Shown: one piece after another, positions 33,353-44,930 of the stretch
Layout: the number at the start of each line of letters is the position of its first letter
Position numbering within the stretch: position 1 is the stretch's first letter
Assembly: GCA_026120185.1 (NCBI GenBank)
Contig: JANUWF010003375.1
Location: forward strand, 3,305,736-3,369,735
DNA from: Voacanga thouarsii
Taxonomy: Eukaryota; Streptophyta; Magnoliopsida; Gentianales; Apocynaceae
Reading direction: 5' to 3'
DNA length: 64,000 bases
The notes under the pieces: model-generated
The model's database searches: none
What the model was told of the DNA's origin: nothing
The model's input: the letters and a program-made list of their open reading frames with translations, nothing else
Position numbers and translations under genes: made by a program

Positions 33353-34833
33353 TCACTCTTTTGTATTCTATTTTTTGTTATTTCTTTTTCTTTTAAATTT
33401 TATTGACCTTTCCAAGCTTGTAGGTGTCTTTTCATTTATTTTCTTTTCTTTTTTATTTATTTTATGTTTATTTCTTATTCTAGATTTATGTTTTCTTTCT
33501 TTTATCTCTTTGCTTTTAGTAGGTACTCCTGTAATGATCTCTTGATGAGATGGATTCAATTTGATAGCACAATAATATAATGGAAGTATTTTCTTCACTT
33601 TATTCTTCTTCTTTCTTCATCTTGGTCTTCGTGGTTGTACTTTTCTTATTTGATCTTTGGCCATTGAGGACAATGTCCAGTTTAATTTTTTTTTTTTTTT
33701 TGGGGGGGGGGGATAAATGTTGAAGAAGTACTTTTCCACATTATTTGATGAATATAGTTTATATTTTTGATTTTTTTTTTCAAAAACATTTCAGTGGTTT
33801 CATTGTTAACTAATGTTGTAATTCTTTTTCATCCTTACATATGAGTTTTGTCATTCATTGGGTGGAATTCGATGAAATTAGTTTTATTGGAAACGAAATT
33901 TGTCTAAGACTTGAGAATTTTGATTAATCTTGTTTATGCATTGGTGTTTGAATATTATTTAACTTATCTAGTTGAAATAGAGAAGATATGATGAATATGG
34001 GAAGAATTTATTGGCCAACTTTTGTATTATGAGTTTAAATTTTACTAGCTTTGAGTTATGATGAAAAAAAATGTGAGCTGTAAAAAGTTCTTTGAGAAGA
34101 AAGATTGAGGACAATGTTGAAAATTTTGATTTGAGTCGAGAAAAAACAATGAGTGAAAACAACACTGTTGTTGGTGTGAATTAGAGAAAAGATTCTTATT
34201 GATGATCTTTGAAGACCTTTAGCTAAAAAAGGGGTCAATATGGGGAGAAGTAGCAAGTGTATTTGTTGCACTCTCTTGAGGCTATCTCGAAGGCAAAAAG
34301 GCAAGCAAGGGCATAGAAAAAAGAATTGTGAAAAAAATAATGAGTGATGGCTGTAAAGGAGGTGGGCTAATGTGGTGTGTGAAGAGAAATCCATGCACTT
34401 GAGGCTATCAATTCCCTAAGTAATTGAAAAACTTTGAGAGAAAAAAATACTCTGGAGTGCTTTCCTCACATCATAACATAAGTGTGCAATTTTTAGATTA
34501 AAATGCTTGAGTTGGTGAATGGCCTGACCCATGTGATTCATGTTAGTTATATTTTTACTTGAAGAGTGAAATAACTTTCTTAGACTAAGGTATGCACTTG
34601 ATTAATCAGATTTCAAGAGTTTTGTGAGGTCTTGACCAATGTTTCAAAGTTTGAAAGTGTTTTCAAAGGGTACGGATGACAGGGGTTGTATCTAAAGTTT
34701 GAAAGGAAGACATGATCTTTGCTATAATGAAGAAACTTTTGGAATGAGAAGAAAACCTTGTGTTTTCTTGAGAATTTTTCTTGGATAAAAGAGTGTTGCT
34801 TGAGGACAAGCAAATGTTCAAGTGTGGGGGTAT
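33353..34833 (+). other. 3' untranslated region and purine tract of C
   Basis: No gene seen. Two related motifs stand out: CATTGAGGACAATGTCC (33662-33678) followed by T16-G11 (33686-33712), and GCTTGAGGACAAGC with GTGTGGGGGTATT ending at the LTR (about 34797-34833). The second is the polypurine tract. Open frames on the minus strand (up to 112 codons) have no known motif. Confidence 0.65.
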
Positions 34834-36361
34834 TGATAGGGGTTAAAATCATCATTCTTTTCCTAGTTATTTGAGGTTGTTTTAAGATGCATTTGTTGTA
34901 ATAACAAGGCATATTCCTTCCTATTTGAGATTTTTCTTGTAAAATGTATTTTTGAAAAATATGTACAGATTTAAATTAAAATCGAGTAGAAAGTGCATAG
35001 AATTAGAATGTATCTGGCACCAGGCTCAGCAAGTAGACCAGTCACCGAGTCCATTCTGTCTAGCAACAGAGATAAAATGAGCTTCAGGAATTTTTTCAAA
35101 ACAAGCCCATCGTCAGGTCTGGAAAGTGTACCTGACGTCGGGTCCATTCTGCCTGCTAAGAAAAAGACGGCAAAAAACTGAGCATAACAGAGGAAGAATA
35201 GAGTGTACTTGTCGCCAGGTGGGTCCAAGGTACCCAGCACTAGGTAGGTTCTAGAGACGAAAATTCTATATACGGAATTAGGACTTATCCAAGGATTTTG
35301 GTATTTTTCCTATTCCTACTCGGCCAAGACTTCCTTAGCCATGAAATAGGCATCCAAAAGGCCTATAAAAGTATAAGAAAATACAAGAGTTTGATATACA
35401 ACCAGGAGAGGTGAATTAAATAGCAGAAATTCCGATTCTCTCATTGAATGAGGAATTCATCTAAGGTAAGGAGGATTGTCCAATGGGAGTCTTCAAGAAA
35501 GAAGAAAGAGGCTTGTCTATGAGTGTTTTCTCTTCTCTTTGTCATCTTTTACTTTAACAATGATGTATTCAATGTTTTCAATGTAATTTAGCAATATTTG
35601 GGATTCATGATTTATGCATCAATTTAACTACTTGATCAATTGATTGTTCTTCTTGGTATTCGATAACTTGTTTTTCTTACAGAGTTGGTTGATTGGGTTT
35701 TGTTATTAACTTGCTTGAAAAAAATGGTGGTAATGGCTTCGATTAATTAATTTCATATTTGTTACCTCTTAACTTGCTTGAAAAGATGGTTAATTGTTTA
35801 GAACATTGGTAGTCAAAGGTTAGTTGGTGATTGCTAGAATATGGATTCGTTAACTAATTCCATGCTTTAAATTACCTAGAATATAGGGGTTTATATGAGA
35901 ATTGATTTTAATGCATCTTTTGAATAAGCTAGTCAAGACAGAATATGTTCACTAATTTAACTAGAAGGCAGTGATTCCATGGATTGCAAATTAAGTGGGT
36001 TTATATTAAATCCTTCATGAGACCAAGATGATAATGTATTGTGATTTTGGCTAAGTGATTCGTTATCATGTTTTTTAGGATGATTGTCGAAATTTCATAA
36101 ACCTACATCATTGAGTTGTATATGTTTCTTTATTTTTATTTTTATTATTTTCTCACCTTACTTGGATCGGTTAAACAATGAAAGAAAAGTGAGTAGTGTG
36201 TACTTGTTCCTTTGAGGATCGATACTCGTTAATTCCTTGTAATATGCTTGCGATGAGTATACTTGCTCAAATATGTATTTTGGGATTAATATTTTAATTA
36301 AAACTTGATTAAGGGATGGATTTAAAATTGATGATTTTATATACCCAAAATTTATGCATCA
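34834..36361 (+). repeat. 3' LTR of C (1528 bp)
   Basis: TGATAGGGG to ATGCATCA, uninterrupted. TATA box at 35364-35371, palindrome cluster at 34995-35240. In the first 101 bases seven differences from the 5' LTR were counted by eye (four transitions, three transversions). Confidence 0.9.
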
Positions 36362-36740
36362 ATAATTGGAGTAAGTACACTATTTAGGCAATAAAAGATG
36401 AGATGATCTACTAGTTTGCAATACCTACAACCCTAATTGGAGGAATCATCCGAACTTCTCTTGGGGAGGTTAAGGATAAGGCCAAATGAGACCCTAAACT
36501 AGACATGGTAACTTTGCTCAAAGTCCACAAGTACCTTTTCCTTATCGTGCACCTCCTCCACTTCCTCAAGCTCAACTAAAACTATCTTTGGAAGAACTTG
36601 TTGCAAAATTGGTCAACTCCACCAGAAGCCATTTCTAAAATATTGAAGCTTCAATGTGAAATCAAGAGGCATCCATCCATAATCTTGAAAATTAAATTGG
36701 ACAATTCGCTTAGATGCTTTCAAGAATGCCTTTAGGAAGC
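36362..36740 (+). pseudogene. Athila-type gag of H, C-terminal part
   Basis: Continues the gag cut at 8952: CNTYNPNWRNHPNFSW, PYRAPPPLPQAQLKLSLEEL, VAKLV and a tail like SMPANT. It aligns with 30640-30960 of C. Stops are present. Confirms that C inserted into H. Confidence 0.78.
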
Positions 36741-38477
36741 ATGCCAGCCAACACATAAGGAAATTCAAGCGAAGGGTGTGGAAAAGCATGATGCTTTCAC
36801 TCTTCTTTGTGCACATGAATAATGTTTATATTAGATTAGTTTAGTTGTTCATTCCTTCTTTATCTATAGTTTTTTTTCATCTTCAGTTTTGTTCATGTTT
36901 ATATTTTACAATTTCCATATGTTTTGTCATTTTCGTTTGAGTTTACTGATAATAAATATTGTTTTTAGTACGTTATTAGCTTTAAATTCTTATTAAAAAA
37001 AAAGTTGAATTGTGCATTTTTAGGAAGTACACAGCGTGCTGGACCTCATGATCAATGGTGTCATGCCATTTAAAGCTGTGGAAAAATTAAAAGTTCTAAG
37101 ATGCCACACGGTCGTGCAAGTCATGCACGACGTAGTAATGCATTTGGATGGACAAAAATGTCATCGTTTCAGTTATAAACTTCTTTGCACAAAAACGTCC
37201 ATGGCATTGTGAATTTTACAACCTATGGCATCATGCATCCGCTCACAAGTCTAACAACATCGTTTTAATTTTAGATCTCAAAGTTCTAAAGGCTAATGGT
37301 AATATGCAAGTCATGAGGTATGGCACCGTGCAGCTTCGAATTTTAGGAAATAAAAACCCTTCTTTTCTGTCGTTTCCCCCCAAAATCATTCAAAACCACG
37401 ATGGTGACTACACTGCTCCTCTCAATTTGACCTCATCGTGCATCAATCCCTCTTGTCCATAGCTCAAATCCACTATGCAATAATAAATTCTTTCACAATT
37501 TTACCTTTCTACCAATTGCAAACTTATTGTGGTATCCTAGTGTAGCTGTCAAAAGCTACAAGCAGACGACTAGGGTTCAAAATATTGAGTAATATAGTGG
37601 TGACTTGTAAATTAAAATTCTATTCGTTGTTGAGAAACGTTGCTATATTATTGTTGTTAGGTGAATTATGGTTGAATTTGTGGGTGAATTGAACTGTTTA
37701 ATTTGATGGTATTAGTGTTTAGTGGATTATATTGTTTGTTTATTTAAGGATTATATTGTAACTTGTTGTCATTATTATTACTTGGTGTTAATGGATAATG
37801 GTTGCGGTGGCATTTTTGTTTAATTGAGTTGTGTGGTGATTGAGTAGAATTTGAGCTACATTTTGATTGAATTTTGTTGATCATTTGATTAAATTGACTG
37901 GGTGCTAAAGTTTTCAATTTGATACTAATAATTGCATTGGATCAATTGGATTATGATTGAATTGGATTTGATTGTGGGTTGTTGAGCAGAATTGATTATT
38001 CTGTAACTAAATTTTGATAAAAAGGACACTTGCTACATGAAGTTTATTTGTTTGGTTTTGAAGTGGGTTGATGCCTCTATTTTGTTTGAATTTGGTTTAG
38101 CTACTTTGAATTTGTGTGGAGTTGATGTTGTGATCAGTACAAAAAGATTGAGGATTTAGATCTGTACTTGTTTATTGCTTGGTAGGTATGTGAATTATTG
38201 TGGCAACTATGAGGAGGATTGTTTGCCTAGGTTGTGAAACATGGGCAGAATAGTGTTGGGAATTTTAAAACTTCTATTAAATAATTGAGGTGATTATGGT
38301 TTGAGTGTGGTAGAGTTGTGACTTAACTAAAGAGTGTTGAGGGACTGGCTATCTACGATTATCTCTTTCTTTCCTCCTCTTTCCTTTCCTTCTACTTTTC
38401 ATATTCTTTTTTCCTATCCTATACTATTCTACCAATGGCCCTCAAATATTGCTACCCAATAGCCTTTTAAGAGGAAG
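36741..38477 (+). other. spacer of H between gag and second ORF
   Basis: About 1.7 kb, AT-rich, no recognised pol motif. At about 37030-37340 is a GC-richer cluster of GCAC/GTGC-type phrases (CACACGGTCGTGC, CATGCACGAC, GGCACCGTGC). Similar phrases occur in H's 3' LTR at 45107-45250, paralleling the cluster in C. An open frame of 104 codons at 37148 overlaps it and looks incidental. Confidence 0.55.
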
Positions 38478-38684
38478 ATGGTAGATGGTTCTTCCTCATC
38501 TCAGCCTCAACCTTCCAATAATAACAGGTTTGTCAGTAATGAATACATGGAATGGTTTGAGAAAAGGAAGAATAGAAAAATCATTATTGAGAGGACTATT
38601 GGTTCAGTATTGGATCATGAGCTAAAAGTCTCACATCTTTTTAGGCAAGGCTGGAGGCCTATCCTAGGATTGAAGGTTACTAGA
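38478..38684 (+). pseudogene. PTPP-like second ORF of H, N-terminal part
   Basis: Starts MVDGSSSSQPQPSNNNRFVS, then EYMEWFEKRKNRKIIIERT and FRQGWRPILGL, matching the N-terminal part of the PTPP family (ERT box, then a GW box). It is cut at about 38684 by a copia LTR; the next expected residues (FYANT) appear at about 40945, after the LTR. Confidence 0.65.
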
Positions 38685-40920
38685 TGAAGGATCGTGGAAA
38701 AACATCAAAGAAAACGCAACGAAAAATTTTCAATTTTTCCAAGCCACATCTAGAAGAAAACACTTACATTTCCTTACTAGTTGCGGATTAAATAACGTGG
38801 GGACAAGTTGCACTAGTATTTCTTGCATTGGTAAGGAAAAAGAGGGCACCTATAGTTCAACAGGAATTCCTATAAATCTTCTACTCATACGCATCAACAT
38901 TCTTTCTCTTCGTCTTCTGGAGTATGGCTCTACCTTATTCTTGGTGTTAGCTTGGTGAGAGCAGCTTCTTGGATAATCAAACCACTCTCCAAGAGAGAAG
39001 GAAGAGAAGGCCAAAAACAAGAGAGCAAGAGAGGAGGCAACACACTCATTGGCAAATAAATTAAACATCCCTAGGGTTTTCTTATATTTCGGCCAGCCTA
39101 AGGACTTTCGACGTCCCAATGGCTTAAATCACAAAGCCCTAAATCAGCTAGGTGTTTCACACAAAAATTAGTCCAACACTGGCTCAATCCTCTTAATTAA
39201 TTAATTATCTTTTCTGTGCCTTATTAAAAAAAATCCAAAACTAATTAATTAATTATAATTAGACTCTTAATATATGTCTACATATATTAGCCCAATTAAT
39301 AAATTTATTCCAACTCAATTAACTAATTTAATGGACTCTTATAATAAATTTTATTTGTCTTCCAAATAATTATCAATTAAGCCCAGATTGTGTCTAAGCA
39401 ACGCCAAGGTAACTTGAGATACTCTGGGGATCAAAAGACATATTATTCATGGCTACTAAAATGGTCAAGATGCCCTTACAATTAAATAGCTGCATGTTGT
39501 TGTTTTTAATATTTTTATTTGTCACCATATGAAAATATTGATCCTAAGAGTAGTATTTCTTAAAGCAATGTCTTCGGCCTACAGGTGAAATGATGGAAAT
39601 ACCCTTCTATGTAACACCTATCAATAAAATATGATGAATGTACTAACACCCATCTCAAAGACATCCACCATTCTTAGATCTCTGGTCTAATAATCCTTAA
39701 TTCACTTGAATGTGCTTGCTTACCATTAGAAGCTACCCAAAAGCACATATTTTAGCCCAATTAATTGACTCTTAATATAAGTCAACATATATTAGCCCAA
39801 TTAATTAATTTATTTCAATCCAATTAATTAATTAATGGACTCTTGGAAAAAATTTATTTATCTTCCAAATAATTATCCATTATGCCCAGAGTATATGTAA
39901 ACAACATCAAGGTAACTTGAGCTACTCCGGGGACTAAAAGACATACTGTTCAAGATAAATGACCAAAATTCTCTTACTATTAAATAGCCACATTTTATCA
40001 TTTTAAATATTTCCATTTATCACCATATGAAAATATTAACCTCAAGAATAATATTTCTTAAAGCAATGTCTCCGACCTACAGGTGAAATGACGGAAATAC
40101 CACTCTATGTAACACCCATCAATGAAGCATGATAAATGTACTAATACCCATCTCAAAGACATCTACCATCCATAGATCTCTAGTCCAATAATCCATGAGT
40201 CACTTAAATGTGCTTGCTTACTATTGGAAGCTACCCAAAAGCACACATTCTAGAGTCATGTTCCCTGGGTCATGGATCATTGAGATTATCCTGGATAATT
40301 ACAAGGGGGGTGATTAAACCTCACTAAGTAAAGTATAGAAACTCTTTTGCATAAGTTCGTCTTAACTGACTAGAGTAAAACATCCAACACACAAGGATAT
40401 TGACCTCACAAAAGAAACGTCACCCAACAAACATCAAAGTATAAAGCCCTAGTTTCACCAGACCACCAGCTCACACTCAAGTATGAAGGTATCTATCCAC
40501 GCTGTAGCTGTAATAGTCTTGTCTGTATAATTATAGTACTTTAAGAGAGACCACTCTTACTGGTCCAGTTCTACGTATTTGAAATACGCCTATGCCTATG
40601 ATGTGAGTGAACTACTCACTAATTCAAGATAAATCATTCCTTATTGAAAATCATGGAATAATAGTCATGTCTTGGTGAAATGTCCAGTTTCATCAAACGA
40701 CTAAGAATTTAATTTTATTTGTGTGATAAATACCCATGTGATAAATACCCATGGTTTATATCTTACTATAAAGAATGACCCAACACATAAACCATTACTT
40801 GTTATACTTGGACCTTTAAACGTGCAATAATATAAGAAATAAACTAAATTGAATGAATAAACATCTTATTTCAATATGTTCATATAGAACACATAGTCTT
40901 TGAGGGCTTAATTTCCAACG
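38685..40920 (-). repeat. solo copia LTR, with internal tandem duplication
   Basis: Homologous to the LTR at 4261-6069, in the same orientation: it begins TGAAGG and ends TTTCCAACG (the related copy ends TTTCCCAACA). No primer site or internal region adjoins it. It is longer than 4261-6069 because about 505 bp are repeated in tandem (39262-39766, then 39767-40260). It splits the second ORF of H. The target duplication could not be fixed, so the end positions are good to about 15 bases. Confidence 0.7.
39262..40260 (-). repeat. 505-bp tandem duplication inside solo copia LTR
   Basis: Two units in the same order: GACTCTTAATATA at 39262 and at 39767, then CAAAAGACATA (39432) and TAAAAGACATA (about 39935), then AGCTACCCAAAAGCACA at 39730 and about 40228. 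The copies have diverged by many point changes. Confidence 0.75.
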
Positions 40921-41180
40921 CCTGCTACCTAAATTTTGTTTAAGAATTTTATGCCAACACAGATACCATAAAGTAAAACAACTTGAGAAACATCCGAAAA
41001 ATGAGTGGGATTCCTATAGACTTGTCAAGGAAGCTGTTGGCTATTATTTTAGTGGTAAGAAATGAGGGGACTTATGTTGAGATTGATACGTACAATAAGA
41101 AGGCAGTGTTAGACAGTGAGTGGAGGTTTTATAATGCTAGGGTTGAGGTCCATTTGGTGTATCGCCTAGCTAGATAGGCT
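40921..41180 (+). pseudogene. PTPP-like second ORF of H, C-terminal part
   Basis: In the frame resuming after the LTR: YLNFV, stop, EFYANT, then MSGIPIDLSRKLLAIILVV, VRNEGTYVEIDTYNKKAVLD, which aligns with 32430-32610 of C. Beyond 41180 the frame is lost but degenerate coding continues to about 41960 (ending in a short basic tail). Confidence 0.62.
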
Positions 41181-42975
41181 AAGGTCTTACATATGACTGA
41201 CCTCCTCCTTCAGTATAGATTGGTGGTTTATTTCTTGGGTTTTAATGTATCCCAAGTTTATCCACTCTCAATATGTCGCTTTAGCTTCTTTGATCATCTC
41301 CTTCATGCGAGATGTTGTGTTCTCTACCTAGCCCTGCAAAGCCTTTATCTTCATCCTAGTCCTAAAGAAGATCCTCTAGCATGTCCATGTGCTTTTGGAT
41401 GGGGAGTTAGTCACCAGAATCACCACTTGTGATATAATGACAATTAGAACATTGGTGAGTTGTGGGTATAACTAGAATGAGAATTCCAAGAGATGGCTAA
41501 CTCTAAGTGAGTTTAGAAATAGAGCATGCTAGAGATGGTAGCCTCTAGCACCACAGTAGCACCCAGCTATAGAGTCTAACATAGTTGAGTCCTCTAGAGC
41601 ACAGAGGCCCACTATTAGATGACCTAATTCTACTGTTAATTTCAAGGTAGTGATGTGCAAGCATGTTGCTACACTTACCAATAGGGTTCACATACTTCAG
41701 GACATATTAGTACAATAGAGTCAAATTATAGCTCAGTAGCAGCATATGCTGGAGCATATGAAAGGCATTATGGAGTAGTAAGGCTAGACATCTGTTGGTT
41801 ATGATGAATAATTACAGATGGTTTGGATTGAACTTCGGAATGTGGAAGCATGTCTAGATAGGATTCGTACTCAGCAGTCCACCTTCGATGCTTTCATCCA
41901 AACTATATGGGACTGACTCAAGAGATATAGCCGTCTTTTACCTAAAGAGCCTAAGTAGAGAAGCAAAAGAGGCAGAGGAGGCATGAGCTATTTCTGGTTC
42001 CTTTTTTTTTTTTTTTTCTAGAGCAAGGGATAGGATTTATTTTGTTTGTACCTTATGGATTATTCTTCAATACTTTACTTTTATCTAGTTTTATTCTATT
42101 TTAGATTTCTTTTGGATGACTATCGATATAATCTTTATTAGATGCTAAAAACCTTGATCCTATAATCTTTGCATGATTGCTTATAGGTTTTATTCAAGAT
42201 TTAACAATTGGTTTGTGAAAATTTGAGCTAAATTTTTCTTTGCAAGATTATTTATGGGTTTTATTCAAGATTTGAAAATTGGTTTGTGAAAATTTAAGCT
42301 AAAGTTTTTCGATTTATGGCTTATTTGACCTACCTTTGGAATTACTTTTTTTTCTCTTGACATGCACATTTAGAATGAGTAATTTTAATTGGATATGCTT
42401 AGGTAATTATATACATTTGATGTGTTATGAATGAGATCTTGAAAATTTGGCTTAACTTTGTCTATATTTCAATAAATATGGTAGTTTTTTATTTCTTGGA
42501 ATTGGATAAGAAATATGTGATGAAATTTATGTAAGAAATTTTGACTTATTTATATTCTATAATCTTCTAACTAGTCCTTATTTCGGGTTTAAGTAAATGT
42601 GGATTGGGGAAAAACATAAGAGGAATGAGTAAAGTATTGTAATTGCTAAAAATCTTTCATGTTATCTTTATTAGGCAATTATATTACTTAACAATAGAGA
42701 AAAAATTACATTATAGGGTAATGTAATAGCTGAAAATCATTCATTTTATCTTTATTAGGCAATTACGTTACTCTGCAAAAGTGAGCGCATAGAGTAATCC
42801 ATTGTTTACTACATAGACTGCAGTAGCTTTTGAAATTCAGAGAACTTAAGTAGCTTATCATTCTCCGCTTATATAAATCAATTAAGTTATAGTCTTGACT
42901 TAGGAAATGCAATAACACTTTTGGAATAGATATAGACTTGTTTAATCTAACTTTGATGGCTTTATTTTATCTATT

Positions 42976-43019
<44 letters not shown>

Positions 43020-43166
43020 TACACAAGTTTAGCTTTGTTGAATGAACTCGAACTAAATTTTCATTGCAATAGGGAATGATTATTTTTTGTCCATAATAGT
43101 CATTGTTGCTAAGAATCTACTCTTGATGTACATACGTTTTGCTTGAAACGTTTTTATTATGAGTAT
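41181..43166 (+). other. degenerate end of second ORF and 3' untranslated region of H
   Basis: AT-rich, no intact gene. Contains a T17 run (42004-42020), a (AT)19 microsatellite (42979-43016) and, at the right end, AGTAT (43162-43166), the target duplication of the next LTR. Confidence 0.55.
42979..43016. repeat. (AT)19 microsatellite
   Basis: 38 uninterrupted bases of AT. Confidence 0.97.
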
Positions 43167-44881
43167 TGTAGGAATTCCCCATGCAAAACCAAATTTATAC
43201 ATTGGAAGAAAAAGGAAATTCCAAGCATGAAGATCACTGTTATGCATTAAAAGGAATAAAAAATGGATGAGAATAATTAATTTACGGTGTGCCTTTATGA
43301 AATAAAATTTCTTGTGTTCTGAAGGCGTGATCCAGCCAAACAATTTTGCTCTATCAAAACACTGCAATCCATATGTATGATTGCTTCTAATATTGTCCAC
43401 ATGAGAATGGCACTTAAGATCACCAGTGTTTTATGCTAGCAAAACTTATCCTGTCGGCTAGGTTTTTGTGTTTTCAGAAGAAGAAGAAGAATAAAAAAGA
43501 AGCTCTCAGTTTTTTCCAAAATCAAACCTCTATGTGAATACTCAAAAAACCATAATACCTGGGGAGTATATATCATGTATATATTGTTCATCATCTTCTA
43601 GTAATCAGAATCCATAACAAACATGGATTCCAAATTACCAATTGTTCTTATGGTTTTTGTTAATTATAATATGGTCCACAAATTATAACTAATTATAATT
43701 TGACCACAACAACTTATTCTTTTCACAATCAACCCTGTAATGTTATTAAATAACATCTTGAGCATTCAATCTTCTATTGTGTGTGATCTATTAGGTTTCC
43801 CGATCTATTGGTAGCAAAACATGGATTAATCTAAACATCTTTAAGATTAATAATTCTTCATAAATTTTAGAATTAACGTATTAATTCTAATAAGGATTGA
43901 TGTATTAATTTTTTAATTAATAAATTCATATTCAGCAGATCATGAGTAGTATCTACCAACACATCATGAACACCCAAAAGTCCAGAAAGTCAAGTGGCTT
44001 GATATTAACCTTTGAATAGAAAATAACAATGCAATGAACTCCTTTCACCATATAATATCTCATTCGTTTTGAAGTACGGAATTAGTAACAACTCCTTCAA
44101 GAATAATAAATTAATTTTGGCTCGAATATTTTAGTAATTGTTTCAGAAATCTGCTACTCATCATATGTATCAATTGGAACCATTTTCAATACACAATCGC
44201 CTTAGCTAAGGACTTCTCGAATAGAGATTCTTACAAGTAGCCATGAGATATTCGCTCCTATAATTAGGAATGGTGAATTTTTTATTGATCCTCTCAACTA
44301 CTTTCATTTGCTTCATGTTGTACCTAATATCAATCTCATAGGCGGTCTTGTCAAGACTCCAGAGATTGTAATCAAATCCAACACTTAGCAAATAAAGTAC
44401 TTTGGAGATCTCAAGGTTAGGGATACTTGCACATTTGCTATGATGAGATTCTATCACTAGCACTAAATATTTATCCACATGATTATCTCACAGTAAGGTT
44501 ATCCAATAAACTTGTTCAGGTAATAAGTATCCACGTGTTAACTTTAAGTATCACAATACTTATTGATATGTGAACCACCGCCTGATCAAATTAGAAAGTA
44601 TAGCACATTCTAGTCTTGATGTATTAATGATGTCCTATCTTATTAATACCATAACTAGGGATAATTTAAGTACGAACACTATTAAGTGTAGTAGGAATCT
44701 CATATCATAATCTCTATCATGATTGACTTAACAAAGTGCTGCACTTGGGACCTTTATCTAAGAGTTATATTCACACAAAAGCATAAATAAAACAAACTGA
44801 AAGGTAAAGAATGCCTTATGTTATTTAATAATGCACAACATACAGAATACATGTGATTACCTCTAGTGTATAACCCTAACA
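43167..44881 (-). mobile_element. solo copia LTR (1715 bp), second family
   Basis: TGTAGG at 43167 to CTAACA at 44881 with perfect AGTAT duplications (43162-43166 and 44882-44886). It matches 6070-6936 over its right half. No internal region or primer site, so solo. Minus orientation is inferred from the TGTTAG...CTAGAGG end, typical for copia LTR starts. A 106-codon and a 90-codon frame on the minus strand have no known motif. Confidence 0.85.
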
Positions 44882-44886
44882 AGTAT

Positions 44887-44930
44887 TTGCTTGAGGACAA
44901 ACGAAAGCTTAAGTATGGCGAAGTAATGTT
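44887..44930 (+). promoter_or_regulatory. polypurine region of H
   Basis: GCTTGAGGACAAACGAAAGC followed by AAGTATGGCGAAGTAATG, the same layout as the C tract (GCTTGAGGACAAGC, then a purine run, then the LTR). Confidence 0.6.

Larger units (their letters stand above)
8953..36361 (+). mobile_element. Element C: Athila-like non-autonomous LTR retrotransposon with gag and PTPP ORF
   Basis: Both ends are seen: TGATAGGGG at 8953 and ATGCATCA at 36361, flanked by GTAAT (8948-8952) and ATAAT (36362-36366), a 4 of 5 target duplication match. The 5' LTR is in three pieces (8953-10160, 27026-27083, 29131-29398), interrupted by A/B and D. The internal region 29399-34833 holds a primer site, a gag pseudogene, a spacer, a PTPP-like pseudogene and a purine-rich 3' region, but no protease, RT or integrase. 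The 3' LTR is 34834-36361. Confidence 0.86.

Noticed and set aside
34056..34394. 112-codon minus-strand frame, hydrophobic
   Set aside because: Antisense to the C 3' region, rich in Ser/Phe/Leu from AT-rich pyrimidine runs; not a membrane protein gene.
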